NCBI RefSeq assembly: GCF_009870125.1
Contig: NC_046680.1
Coordinates: 21,223,501 to 21,287,500 of the forward strand
Direction of reading: 5' to 3'
Length of the DNA: 64,000 bases
Origin: Drosophila pseudoobscura
Taxonomy: Eukaryota; Arthropoda; Insecta; Diptera; Drosophilidae
Below, piece after piece: positions 10,786 through 24,200 of the stretch. Numbering within the stretch: the first letter of the stretch is position 1; each line of letters begins with the position of its first letter. The position numbers and the translations under genes were made by a program. The notes beneath the pieces were generated by a model. That model ran no database searches. It had not been told where the DNA came from and saw only the letters and a program-made list of their open reading frames with translations.

Positions 10786-13700
10786 ACGTGGAGTCATCGT
10801 TCTTATGTTTAGTGTAATGATTCAATTAGTGAAGGATAAGGCCAAATTCCTGTGCGCCCCGAATGCAGCTGCAGCCGAATAAATGCCAAGTGAGAAGTGA
10901 TAATGTCAGTTGAAGCCCAATCTGCAGTTGTCCATTCCCAATATCAAATGGTGCCACAGACAGGCCAACAGGCACGGCTCCGTGGGCCTCATAGATATGC
11001 AAACCAGTCGAATGTGCCACAAAAAGCTTATCAGCTCTTGGCGTGAATGAATGACGGCCGGCCCAACGACTTGGTGGGACCTGGGGAGCCGCAGCAGAAA
11101 AAACAGAAAACTAAAAGAAGCATGGGGGAACGAGTCACGCTCCTATGTGGTTCCAACAGTTTATTTCTTTATTTTCGACGGCCCATTTAAAAATCCATGA
11201 ATGTGCATTTACTCATGTTTGGGCCTTTTCACTTTATGTACGCCACGGCTTTCGTCGAGCCGGCCGTATGAGGTGAGTCATGCCGCATGACAGATGTACA
11301 TATGTACGTCCATGTGTACGTCTTGGGCATACTAATGCTACTTTTCGTTTTGGGTTCCTGCTGAATCTATTGCTTTAGCTCAACCACCAGAAATTCCCTT
11401 TGTGCAGCGAGGTTTGGCCAATACTTCCTCTACCTTAACCTTTGCCAACCTCAGAATCTCTGCGCAGAGTTTTTGCTTTGGCCCGGGCTTGTTTTGCTGT
11501 TTATTTTTGCCGTTTCGCCTTTCATACCTCCTCCTCGGGACAGACCAAGGCATCTTGGGCAGGTCTTGGCTTTTTTGTTGGCTGTTATGAAAGAAGAAAG
11601 TTTGGTGACCCTAAAGCCGACAGCCGTTAAATCTTTGGTTTCGACAATATCCCTCCTTATATAAGTGATTCTGATGTATGTAATAATGATGCTGGTGTTA
11701 TGGATGTTCTGGCTGGGATGGGGGCATCGTAGAACTCGCCAAACATTTCTCTCGCCACTCACCTTGATCTTTAGTCCATGTGGCCCACATCCACATCCAC
11801 AACCCCGCCTGGCGTTGCCTTCCCTCCTCAGGCTGGAAACCAGTCGAGCAGCTTGCCCCGAAGCAAATTAAAGTGCGCCGAGCGGAGAAGACTCGCGCTG
11901 AATCTGTATCCGAATCTGAATCCGACGCTGACTAATCTGTGGCAGCTGGCTCTGGCTTTGGCTCCACTTCACTCCATTGCATTGCATGCTGGCTCCGTGG
12001 CCGATGCCGATGCTGATGCCCCAACTGCTGTCATTGCCTCTCAGCATGTTTGAGCATAAACTTGAAGATTTTCGCGATCGCCTCGCCTGGTGATTTATGG
12101 GAGATGAATGCTGCGGGAATGGAATGACATCATCATTGCCAATTCGTCTGAGCATTCGTCTTGGGACTTGTGAAGAGATGTGTGTGCCAGAGTACTACAA
12201 TATTCATCTCGGGCTACGATAAAAGTTAATTAAAAATAAAATATGTAATTGTTTTTACTTTTCATACTTTCGCTTCCTGGCAGACAGGGGAGATCCCATA
12301 AATCCCATAAATATGGAATGAGTTTCTCTTGGGGTCTGGTCTGGTCTCCATTCAATTCCAATTATAACCCTATAGCCCCTTATCAGCACACTTATTCATT
12401 TGTTCCCCTATTTCCCAGTGGTAGTGGAGTGGTGGCTGCCTCGCGTGCCACCAGGAGCTAAGGAATCAAATATGCTAATTTCCGGCAGGGATTAACACTT
12501 ACCCCCTGCCTGCCTGGTGCATCGGAGGGGTATGAATAAAAAGTACCCGAAAAGCTTTCAAATTAATGAAACACTTGAGCTGAGCCACTACTCGTAAATG
12601 GTAACTTTATTTGTAATGTCAAAATATTGAATTGAGGAGCTGCCCAGCCACATCCCTTGCCCTCGCCTCGCTGCCATATGAATGTGAAGTGGTCACGCAG
12701 CTAGCTGTATGCCGCCGAGCTTCGAGAGTCGTGTCTGGAGATGGAGCAAGACGCTCGTAATTAATCTTATTACGAGCAATGCGACTGCTCACTCCATTGC
12801 AGTGCACTGGGCTGATGCGTTTTTATGGAATTGCGACTCGTCGGCCCGGTCGCTGCCGTTGCCGCTGTCGTGTCATCCCTTCAATAAAACCCGCGCAATT
12901 CAGGCGACACCACTGTCAATTAATCACATCGCCAAGACGACAGTGATGCCGTCTCTGTGTTCATCTCTGCATTAGCATGGGCTCCGGGCTCCGGGCTCCG
13001 GGCTCCTTACTGCGGCGTGTCAGCATCATCTGCGGGCAGACAAGACACCGAAGGTTGCACTCGAGGGCCACAATTCTGCAATTAAAGACACAAAAGATAC
13101 AGGCATATTCACATATTTCTACACAAATATTTATATACTTTATGCATCTAAAGATTCTTTCTTTAAGTGTACATACTCGCACTAATCGGCATCTTCAATT
13201 GGTGTCAAAAACTCCAACGACTTAGGGAACTGCACAGTGGGCTGTGAGCATATGTACATCTGTATGTACGAGTACCAGTTCCCTTAACATAACTTTTCAT
13301 CAATGGGAAACAGTATTACAGCCACTGTGCTTAGCCACAGACAGAGATCATGTTTGTGCCTGTGTCTACGGAATCAGGGACACAATTCATCATTGGACAC
13401 AAAAACATCGCGAGTCGGAGAGCTTCGGCTTCCCCAGCTGCGGAGCTACGTTGCCACAACATTTCTCTCTGTTTGGTTGCAATGACATTCAATAACCCCC
13501 TCCTCCTCCTCCTCCTCCTGCTCCTGCTGCGCTCCCCAGCCCCATCTTCCGGCAAACAGACAACAGTCTCATAAAGCGGCCGGCCGCTTCGGTATTGTGG
13601 AAGATGCAAATGCAAATGCAACAGCCTCCGTTGCGACGGACGGGTATATGTATGTACGAGTACATGTACATGTATATGGGTATCAGATTCACTTAACCCG

Positions 13701-16700
13701 ATCCGCATCGGGGTCATAAGTGCAGAGTAAATAAAACATTTTACGGCCTCAACGAACGTGCCTCCACGGAGACGAATACCCAAGCCGAGGCCGAAGACGA
13801 AGACGAAAACGAAAACGATGACGAACTCCAAACAAATGAAGTGATTGAATGCGTTGCGCCGACGCAGACGCGAACGCAGAGGATCGGAGGAGAGAGCGGA
13901 GACATCGACAAAATGACAGAGCACGCGTTGGAGTGGAGTCCCCAGTTTGCCCAGTGAAAAAGAGAAAGATTGATTGAATTTTTGTTTCCTTTTTGAGTTC
14001 ATCAATTCAGACAATCTGAACACTCGAAATGTTTTCGGGGCGCTGCTTTTACATAGTCCATCCATTATGCGTATGTTCTTGTAACCGCGGGGGGAGAAGG
14101 GAGGGAGGGAGCAAAACAATCCATCAAAATGGATCGCTGGGAGGCAGTTTTTCTTCTACTTCTAATGATGAGCGTTTAGTTACATACTACCAAAGCGTAG
14201 ATCGATTTGTTCTTGGGTCATGCTTATCATATATTAAATGCGGTATAACGCATATTTCATTGAGATGAGATTGACAGATGTGTTTATGCTCGAGTCATCT
14301 CGAATGTGAAACATATTGCCACTACCAGTGTTTACTTTGTGGCGAATTGTATTTGAGTTGGTCGTAAAACTACTGAATAGAGTAGGCAGGGGATGCGAAA
14401 GCAAACATCAGGGCGGTGCGTCGGGTATGCCATGCAAATACTTGTGGAGGAAGTGCATAAATCAAATGAAAATTCGTCACATACGACAGCTCCCCGAAGG
14501 GTCTCGTCTCGTCTCGTGTCTCCCCTTTCGGTGCCTGCCAGACACGCAACATTTGTTGTAAATGAAGTGAGACACATGGAACTTGGGGCTTGGTTTGGTT
14601 TGGTTTGGTTCGGTTTGGTTCATGCCAATGCACAGTCGTCAGTCGGAGTCGGAGCCGGAGCCGGAGTTGCATCCCGATGGAATGGCAATTATTTCCAATT
14701 CCAGGCAGGCTGAGTGATGCAGCAGATCTTGTTCTGCTGCGGCTGGCGCGAAGATCCTCCTCTTTTGTTGGGCGTAAGAGTGCTCGTACTCTGTGGGCCG
14801 TAGGCCGATGCCGATGCCGATCCCCCTGTCCTTCCAGTCTCCAGTTCTCCCAGCTCTGCTCTCATATGCATCATGCGAGTGCTTGACGGCGTCGTTGGCT
14901 GCTCAAGTGGCATTCTTCGCCTGCCATTCTTCCTCCGGCACCCGCCATGGCACCCATTCTCGCTCTTCTTGCTTCCGTTCGGATCCAGCATAATAAATCT
15001 CCGACTGGGCGTGGGGAGTGGGCGAGAGAGAGGGCAAGCAAGCTCTGGGCTGGTCATGACGCATATGAACTTTGCTTCCAATATTTCCAATCAATAAGAG
15101 TCTCGCTCTCTCTTTGATAAGACATAAAACTGGAAGCACGCAGAAGGCCGTTCTCAAGACAGAGAACCATTTAAAAGTCATTTCCAAGTCTGCATTCGAG
15201 GCTTAAGTGTTCTTAATGGGAGCTCCCAACATCCATCGATCCATTAGCATATACGAGTACACATTATATGCATACGAGTATATTCATTCCACTTCCAAAG
15301 TGCATTGGCCGCGCAGACGCAGAAGCAGAAGCAGCCGGGAAGAATCTGAACAATTTGGGAAGCTTTCAATTGCTATACTTCTTCCCCTTTCCCAGCGGAT
15401 TCTCCCTTTTTTTTGGGCTGTTTTATGCAGGCCTCTGGGAAATCTGTGCTGGCGCATTATTAACAATTCCATTAATTTTTCCTAGAATTTCTTGCCGCTG
15501 CTCTAATTATGAATATGTTTGTTCTTCTTCTGGGGCTTCTGGTTCTGCATGGGCTTCTGCTTTGGGCCCCCTACTCACTCAATTGATTCAATTACGAGTG
15601 TATGCCGAGCAAATCAAAGATTCCGATTCGATTCGATCCAATACATACATACATACATATGTATATATTTAAAATTGGTCCATGGCTGAGGCACTCGATT
15701 GGGGCTAAACTGTGATTTATTGCTTATGAAGTTCGTATGATTAATTGATCGATTAATTAGGCAGAGAATTGTAAACTTTGAGACGGTTTTGGGGGGTTTA
15801 AACAGTAAAATATCATTACCATTTTTCTTTCTTTTGGGTGGGGTGCGTATTTGTATTTGTATTCCAAAGTTGTATCTACAATATAACTCTGAACCCTATT
15901 TTTAAACCGATTCATGGTTATTTTCTGATCTCTGGATAGTCAGATATTAGTGCTCGAATGGAAGTTTTCTTTTTTTCCAACAGAATTTTCCAGTATTCCC
16001 AGCGAAAGGCAGGCGCTTGTCCATGTCTATATATTTAACAATATCTGGGCTTTGGCATCTCGATTTTGCTCCCCATTCGATTGATTTGTCTTACGCTTTT
16101 ATTCGTTCCCGTTCCCCTGCCACTGCCACGCCCCCACGCAAGACAATTGGCATCGTGTCCGTGTGCCGCCCTTCCCTCTGTTGTCTATCTGTTCCACATT
16201 TACAGTTATCTATCTATTGAATGTCTCTTTTTTCGGTTTTGGCCTCGTCTGCCCTTTTCTCCCATCTGCCGCCAAAGCTTTAATTGCGACTTTTGTAGTT
16301 GTCATCGCTTGGGTCCCGTTTGCAGCGCTCTTAAGTACGAGTATCTGTATCTATTGGATGGCATGGCCATCGTTCCGAATCGTTTCGCTTCGCTCAGATA
16401 CGATACGAAAGTTTCCGTTTTACGTGTGGGGGCGCCAATTTGTGGTTTTCTTTCTCAATTGTCGTATAGTATACGACGCCAGTATCTCTGTGCATCTTTG
16501 TACGAGTATCTTTGGCATATCCATTGCTCCCTCTACATACATAGATTGCTCATTCCGTTCTCTTTTCTATTGTTGTGAGGCTGAAACGCTATTAAAATTA
16601 ATTTAAAAAAAAACCTTAGATCTTCCTCTTCCTGTGACGTGTATACTATGAGGCACCCCACCTTGTCGATTAGCACTTTGCCGCATGCCTCCAGATTTTA

Positions 16701-19700
16701 CGGCTAACCGAGAAGATTTGTCGCTGACAACTCGGGAACAGCCTGCAAGTCGGAGAAGTAGAAGTAATAATTGCTCAGATCACGCACAACTCCCATAAAA
16801 ACGACTCTTTTGGGGGAGAGTTGGGTTGGGGATGGAGTGGCGGTGGGTGTCACAGAGACGGTATCTGAGGCAGAACAGACTTCTATTTGGGTCAAAATGA
16901 TCTACACTGTCGAGCAGCAGTACTTCCCATTTATCAATGGCAGTCTCGTCTAGACTGTGAGTGTCACTCAATTTCGGAACAAATCAAAACCTTTTTCACT
17001 TAATGTAAGTTTACAAAATATATTGCCGTTTCCATTTCCATGTTTATAGAGTGTCAAGCGATACAATTTATGGTAGCGGAAGCCACCCCTGAGGGCTAGA
17101 TGGTCACAACATTATCGAAATTGAATTACTTTTAGCAATTTGTAATACAAAACGCATGCCCTCGCAGGGCACTTTGAAAAGATATTTTAAAACAAGGGTG
17201 GTTTCGACTAAAAGTGGAACTATGGTAATCTTAGACAGAGGAACTGGTTGTACAAATCATATCTCTAGTTGCTCTCTATCTGCCTCTAGAAAAGTATTTT
17301 CTCAGAGTTCTCTCCTGTTCTAATATCGAATTCCTTCCACAATTCCCAGTTATTTCTCTTATTTGGTTTATTATTATTATAACCTGCAAAGCATAGACAA
17401 ACAAAAAATGTTAACAGACGTTGCTTTGTCAAAAAACCCCCCTATTCTGCTCCAGATTCTCCCTTCTGTTTGAAGTCTGGGGGAAATTGTGAATGCGTAA
17501 CCATAAAAAAGGAAATCCTCCTACTGGCGGAAGACAAACAAATAGAATTACGTATTCGGCATAAGGACACACTTACGGGTTATCCTGCGTTTGACTTGGC
17601 GCACGCGTCCCTTGCCAGGAGCTCGTAATGAACCCCGGGACGGCAGCTGCCAAAAAAATAAAACCGTACTTTCGAAAAGGGCTGCGGACCTCCCGTCCCG
17701 TCCGCTGCGTGATTTCATTACTCACTCCCTGGACCTGAAAGGCCTTTCTGAAGTTGGCGGTCCTGTTAAGACCTCGTTTATCCGATGTTAAGTCCCAAAA
17801 TAAACAAAAAAGTCAACCCTCCAGTGCTTCTTCGCTGATATTTATTAACTGGGGACGGGACGACCTGGAAACTTGTATGACTTTCGTGTCTGGAGTTATG
17901 ATTTCTGTTTATGGCAAATATTTCTTTTCAAGAGCAAACAAGCCGCGCGAGTGTCCCCTGGGGAAACGGGATTCTTATCGAATTAAAAATTCCGTTATTA
18001 AAAATAGCGCTCACACGGAACAGAACTCCATAAGCGAAAGTCAGCAAAACGCTGACCAACTATAAACATTAACCCGAATTAATTATGATAATAAACTATC
18101 ATTTTCACCCAAAACACGAACCCGAACACAACACAAAAGAACCAGCGACCGGAAAGACTGCGATGAACCTTTTAGATCTGTGAAAATCTAACCAAAAATG
18201 AAAAGAAAGCCAAGCCAGCGATGGGAGTACATGGGAGACGGGTACACACAGGTGATATAATTGTGGAGATACTCGTATGGCTTTTGCTCGGAGTGTAAAT
18301 GTTTAAAGTTCATGTGCATAAATTCTTGATCTCTGCCATGAGAACACGATCGTGTGCGTTGATTGCAATTTGTTGGCTCCATAAACCATGTTTGGCGCTG
18401 CCTGGGCCTGGGGGTTACGTTATGCAAAAGATTCCATTCTGCATGGTATCGACGCTGTTTCGGCATCGTATGCGTGTCGAAACTTTTGCGAATTGTTGTC
18501 TGAAGAAGTCACATGTCACACGGTGTAGCTCTTGGGGCACGGCTCTGGTGCTGGTTCTAGTTACAGTTGAGCGGGTTTTGGGAGCGTACGAAAACAATGT
18601 GGAGTCTGTTCTGTCTTCGTTTGGCATTGGCGTGTGGGTGATGGCGACACGTCGCAACGCGTTTGCGTGACTGCGACACACGCACACGCACACGCACACG
18701 AACCCAAAGCAGCAGAGCAAAGGAGCTTTCGTATATCACACATGCATACATACATATGTACATACTGCGAGTAGTTTTTGTTTTGCTACATCATCATTGT
18801 TGTTATGCTTCTAGAAAGCTATGCCTTACCTTGGCGGCGCCTACGCACTCACATCTTGCCATATCTTTCTTCTCTTTCTTCTCCCCGTTGCATTTTACAC
18901 GCAATTCCGTTGCAGATTTCATTTTTGCCATTCCATGTCCATTATATATACTCGTACATACATATGTCCATTTTGGGGTCGCGGTCGCGTGTCGCCCCAG
19001 TGCTGTGCCACTTAAGTTTTCATTTTTACAGCATTATGACATTTATTTATGGCCATACTCCCACTGTGGATTGTGAATGTGTGTTGTTGCACGTGCATGC
19101 GGTTGGGAATATCATTTGGTGGGTGCTAATGGCGTGCAAAAGCTTCACCTTTTTCGGTTTCATCTCTCGTTCCGTCCCATATGCACACACATACATGCAT
19201 ACATGCACACTCGTATGTGACCATCGCTATCAGTTCTCCCTCTCTGGATATCTACATTTGTTTGCTTTGTCTTTCATGTTGCGTACTTCCGTTTCCCCGA
19301 CTCTATTCGTAAAATAAACCACAGACCTTTCCCGGTAAATGTCACGTTTGTTTGAGTACTCACGGCTGTGGGTAGGTGTGGGTCTCTTTAGGAACTGGAA
19401 TTGGAACTGGAACTGTAACTGCAACAGGAGTGTAAGCTGGAGGTGGATCGAATGAACAAAGTGTGATTCATGGCTTGCGGCATTGATAAATCACAAGTTA
19501 CAAATCAAAAGGAAAACAATAAAACAACAAAAGCGAACCTCATATACGTGGTAGAGCATCATGCGTCAGTGTTCTCTCAGTATCTCAGTGGGGAACTTAA
19601 TTTCCATTCCAAACTCACATTTGTTCACCGAGAATGCAAGTCTTGCGTAATGCAATTAAAATATGTACATACATACATACACATATACTCGCTAATATAT

Positions 19701-20960
19701 ATCTGCCCTTGACACAGTCAACTCTCGAGATCAGCCAAACACAGCCAACGATCATCAACGAACGCGGGGGGGCCAGCGCAAGAGAAAGAGGTACGGTACA
19801 GAGAATCGCATAATTGCCGCTCGGAAGCAAAACCATTTCGATTCATTCAAAAGCTCGTAAACTTAATTAGTGATCACGAACACGAAGAGACATGCAAAAT
19901 TACACCCTCAATTATAATTCAGTGTCAATGAGAAAAGTGGCGACGATAGTGTCATGTATGACAGCAAGAGATGGTATACTAGATGGCTAGATGGATCTAG
20001 AGAGGATATTTATCCAGAGATTCCCCAGAAGTTCTCTTAGGTACTTCCCATTCCTTCCATAAATTGCTATTCCTATCCCTATCAGACTTGACCATCTCTG
20101 GCTTGAGGTTTACGAGTCCATTAAGTCTGTGAGATGGCGACTGAGATCCAGATTGTGACAGACATACAATACGTACCCCTTCATAAGCAAGTTATTTTTA
20201 TTAAAGCCCCATATTCATGTATGCCACAAACGAGAAAAACAAAGATACTCGTAGAGACTGAACAAAAAATAACTAAAAACTGCAAGCTTGGAAATATTTG
20301 TATGCATAAACAAGGTGCAAGATACAAAATCAGCAGCAGAGTGGGGCTCGAGGCCCGGGGTTCGGGGGCTGTCGCAGGCAGTTAGTCAGACAGCCGACTG
20401 TTGGCCCGGGTCTGGTCGCGACTTGGCTCTTGGATCTTGGCTCGAATGCAGCTTCAATGTTGCAGCCCAGCCGCTTTCTTGCTGGCAAACAGTAAACTTG
20501 TGTAAACTTGAAAACTGGTAACTGGCCGGAGTGGAAAACTGGTTTTCAGACTCGCAAAATGCCCAAAATGAAATGGAAAGAAAAGAAAAGAAATGAAAAG
20601 ACTTAAGCCATAAGCATAAACGTTGGCAATCAAATGAGGCCTGACCTGCTCACACCACAAAAGAGGTCAGAGTTGACTTAGGAATACGTTGCCTTCACTT
20701 TAGAGAAAGAGTACCCGGGGACAGTCGGGTCGGGACTGGCAGACCCAGCTGGTGCCGGCTAATGCTAATCCCATCGAGACACTCATAAATAGCTCGTCTT
20801 GACACTAATCAGACGCCGGAGCTCTGTTTTGCTCTGTTTGCTTGTTTACTCATTGAGCACTTACCACCCCTTGGAGATCGTGGTAGTCTCCTTTTCCTTC
20901 TCCCTCTCCCTCTCCGTCCCTACCACTTTAGGGGTATAGCAGCGCAGGCTGGAGAGTATC
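10786..20960. other. Left part of the gene-poor region 3' of shotgun
   Basis: After the ND-B14.7 3' UTR I find no conserved gene here. The sequence holds many low-complexity tracts: GGGCTCC x3 near 12977-13003, TCC near 13500-13520, GACGAA near 13790-13820, TTGGT near 14590-14625, CACACG near 18670-18700, and scattered TACATACATATGTA words. A 262-codon minus-strand open frame (13331-14119) overlaps several of these and looks like chance. A short minus-strand stretch at 19364-19436 has exon-like ends. The region is probably cis-regulatory or intergenic. Confidence 0.5.
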
Positions 20961-20963
20961 GGC

Positions 20964-20970
20964 TATAAAT
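20964..20970 (+). promoter_or_regulatory. TATA box of a candidate small gene
   Basis: The sequence is TATAAAT, 29 bases before the ATG of the candidate secreted-protein frame at 20993. That spacing implies a very short 5' UTR or use of a later start, which weakens the case. Confidence 0.35.
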
Positions 20971-20992
20971 AGCAGATGGCAGACGGCGCTAA

Positions 20993-21217
20993 ATGCAAAC
21001 TCCATCCAGATATGGCTGCAGAATCGCTTGGCTTTCCTTTGGTTTATTTCTGGCATTACTTTGCTCTTCACCACAAAATTTCCCAGCGCAAATTATATAT
21101 ATCAGAGAAAAGTGTTCCCTGCGATTATTACCACTGGATGTTTTTCAAAAGAGTTTCAGGAAGTACTATATGCCACTTCTCTTTGATGAACTTAATAGAA
21201 TTTCTGCTATCCAATGA
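20993..21217 (+). CDS. Candidate small secreted protein, unknown function
   Basis: This 74-residue frame starts MQTPSRYGCRIAWLSFGLFL. It has a clear signal-peptide profile: a basic start, a hydrophobic core (IAWLSFGLFLALLC) and a likely cleavage site near residues 24-32. The mature part is a short, basic and aromatic peptide (YIREKCSLRLLPLDVFQKS) ending NRISAIQ. TATAAAT lies just upstream and AATAAA lies 18 bases after the stop (21235-21240), so the whole unit would be under 300 bases. This architecture resembles fly accessory-gland or peptide genes, but I recognise no family. A second frame (ATG at 21012) overlaps it without a signal peptide. The TATA-to-ATG distance is uncomfortably short, so it could be chance. 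Confidence 0.35.
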   Translation: MQTPSRYGCRIAWLSFGLFLALLCSSPQNFPAQIIYIREKCSLRLLPLDVFQKSFRKYYMPLLFDELNRISAIQ

Positions 21218-24200
21218 ACGAAAATCAGAAATCCAATAAAAATTATTGTAAAAGATTCCTCTTCTCGTAGGCCCCTTCTTTAGCTCTCAGCTTGTTTTGA
21301 GAGCCATGAAAGCTGGAACTTATTTATGTGACACAACTAGATGGCTGCCTTTCGGCGTTTTTATGCTGATGTCACTCACCAGACCAGAGAATGTCAATGG
21401 CCCGTTGTCTGTCATCATTCCGATGGCAATGGACATTAAGTCAAATCAAATTACCCAAAATAGGCATTCCGACGAGCAACTAGGCACGAACTACGTTCGG
21501 GGCGTGATAACGCCCATCTTTGGGGCATTCCGGTAGCTGCCCATCCCGTCAACGCCCTATACAGCCCTACACGGAAAGTTAATTGGATTCGGCGGGGGAG
21601 TCTGGACGAGAGGAGAGCATCAAACGTCAACTAAATTAGCGCCAAAGTAGGCATTCAAGTTTTATGACAGACAGCCAAGTAAACAGAACAGAACTCGCAG
21701 ATGCATGGGGATGCAGATATATGGAGTCTCAGAGTGAAAGCACTTGGCACGATGCCACCCCAACCCTGCTCCGATTCCTGGGTGTCGTTTAATGGGCAAC
21801 TGCAACCGAAGGCGGAAAGCGCCGCCCGAAGATTTATGGGCGATTGTAAATCTCAAATCGTGGTGCAACTTTGTTGGGGGAGTGGAACCGGGGAAGATCC
21901 CACAAGTTTAGTATTAAAATTTCTCAGCTTTTTGTTGGATAAATAAATAGTGGCCTTAGACTTGGCGTAAACAAAACCCTCCTCTCCCCCTCGAACGAGA
22001 GCCCATAAATAATTTGAACTTTTCTAATTAAAAGAAATCTTCGGTTGAGCCTGGGACCCAGACTTTTTGGGTTATGAATGGTCTTTGGTTTCACATAAAT
22101 AATGGGTATGCTTCGAGGCACGAACCCTTAATAAAAATTTGATTTGATTTAAATTTGATTTGAATTGCGTTGCTGGCAAATCTTAGGATTGCGCTCACTC
22201 CCTACCGAACAATGGGCCGCCATGTTCGGATCTGTTAATGGACTTCGGGCGCTCCGAATGTTCCCCCCGTGTTGTTTCGAGTTGAAAACTCCCTAAAAAC
22301 TGGAACTGGAGTACGCCGGCTGTCAATCAGCATGATTCCCTGGAAAAGGGGCAGAGATTTAATTGAATTTAAGAAATCGGTTCACTTTGACAGCTCCGTG
22401 ACGTCTTGGCTGGCTTTAAAATTTGATTATTGTACACCCCCAATGCTCATGCATCTGAAACATGATTGCTCTTCAAAAACCCCGTTTTTCGGAGGAGTGC
22501 GAAGATCTCTACTTGGAACACCATTTTGATGTGCTGATAGTTCTGACAGATCCGAAGGAATGCCCGCAGGAAATGGTTTGAAGCTGGATAAATACTCAAA
22601 ATTCCAATCCCCTCCCTGGTTTACCCACGTATAGTACTGCCATCTCGCACTTAGTTTCCCATAGACACCACATAGGTCTCCGACATTCCGTTACCTGGCG
22701 GCGCATTCTCCACCCATTGGAACTGCAGCTGCTCACCGATTTGTCTGGAATACATGTCGCATGGGGTGGACGTGGACGGACAATCAGCACTCGGAACGGA
22801 ACAGGGGTTGAGTGCAGCAGTACAAAAAAAAATCTGAGCAAAATATAATGCAGGCGAAGGGGGGGAATTGCAAAATTTCTGCAGGCAGCTGTGCGAACTG
22901 CAAAAACTGTCAAATAAGCAAAGGCAAAAGTTGTTATTATTTTTGTTAATTACGCGCAACAACAGCAACATCTATAAGAGGGAGAACAAAGAGCCCCTGG
23001 CACGAGGGTATATTGGAGGAAAGGTAAGGCGGCAGTGCAGCAAAAACCGGTTTCCACAATGCTGCAATATGCATACGCTTATGCGCTGCGAGAGAGAGAG
23101 CGCAAGCTTACCTTCTATTCTGTGTGTCTGCCACCGAAAAGGAGTAAAGGAAAAAAAGGAGAAACGGATGGGATGCGGGAGGGGACGTAAGTGACACAAG
23201 AATAGGAAAACGGAACTTTTGTGCATTGCTTTACATTTGCTTTCGGCACGTGATCGGCGAGCAACGGCAGCTAATTGCCCTGTGTGTGTGTGTGTGTCTC
23301 AATTTTCAACTTTCAACCAGAATAACATTTGGGTTTGGTTCGTCGTCTGGGTCGTGACTCATTTGCAGGCTTTGAACTGGAATGGAAAGGCGCAGAGCGG
23401 ATCGTAGCGGATCGGAACGGAGCGGATCGGAGTCGAGGCTCCGCTGAACGGACACGGCATATGTTGCATGTCGACCACGTTTGACCCTTGGCCGAAGCTT
23501 AGACGTTGCCTTTTTTGTGGGCAGCTTTTTGTGCTGTCGCCGTTTTCAAGAGGGCGGGGTTCAGATCAGCGGCCAGAGGTCCCCGAGTCCGAGTCCGACT
23601 CGAAGTCCGAATTTAACCGTCAGCTCTTTTGTTTTTGTTGTTTTTGTTGTAGTGGCTTTGAGCTTTGCATTCTATTGTTGCTCTCAAGCTGCCCCTGGGC
23701 TGTGGCAGGGCCGAGGACTGGGGTAGGGAGCTTGGGCCGAAGTTGAATGAACTGCGCGGCAACGAGTTGTTGCCGCTGTGGGTGCACACCTTTCTCCCAT
23801 GCAACGCTGGAGCAGAGAGTGGGACGCCCGGCTTATCAGGAGGCAAGTTTGTTGAGATAACCATATGTTTGCGATAAGATATGATTTCAGTTTAATGTGG
23901 GGATGGGATGTGACATTCTACGAGTACTTGTGTGCTCTCCTCTCCATCAGTCAGGTTAAACGTTTTCTTAGTTCTATTTATAGAAGTGCTGTCATGCGAT
24001 TGCCCCTAGCCAAAGCGATAATTATCGCTCCGACTGCAATCGATAGCAGAAAGCGATTGATTAATCGCCAGACAGGAATGGAATGAGAGGCGGTCGTGTG
24101 AAAATGGACAATGGAACCGTCTCATGGTGGGTAGACGCCAAAAAGTAAGCAATCTCATCACATCTCCGACCTTATATGCAGGCCAGGCACTCCGCTCTTT

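Noticed and set aside
11657-11871. TATATAAG followed by a 66-codon hydrophobic open frame
   Set aside because: The TATA-like word is only about 15 bases from the ATG, the frame soon turns into Pro/His-rich repeat sequence, and no polyadenylation signal follows.
14689-15090. 133-codon minus-strand frame rich in Ser, Arg and Gly
   Set aside because: Overlaps simple GATGCC-type repeats and has competing frames on both strands; no supporting signals.
16704-16895. 63-codon minus-strand frame with a Thr/Pro-rich start
   Set aside because: No promoter, splice or polyadenylation context and no family resemblance; length is within chance.
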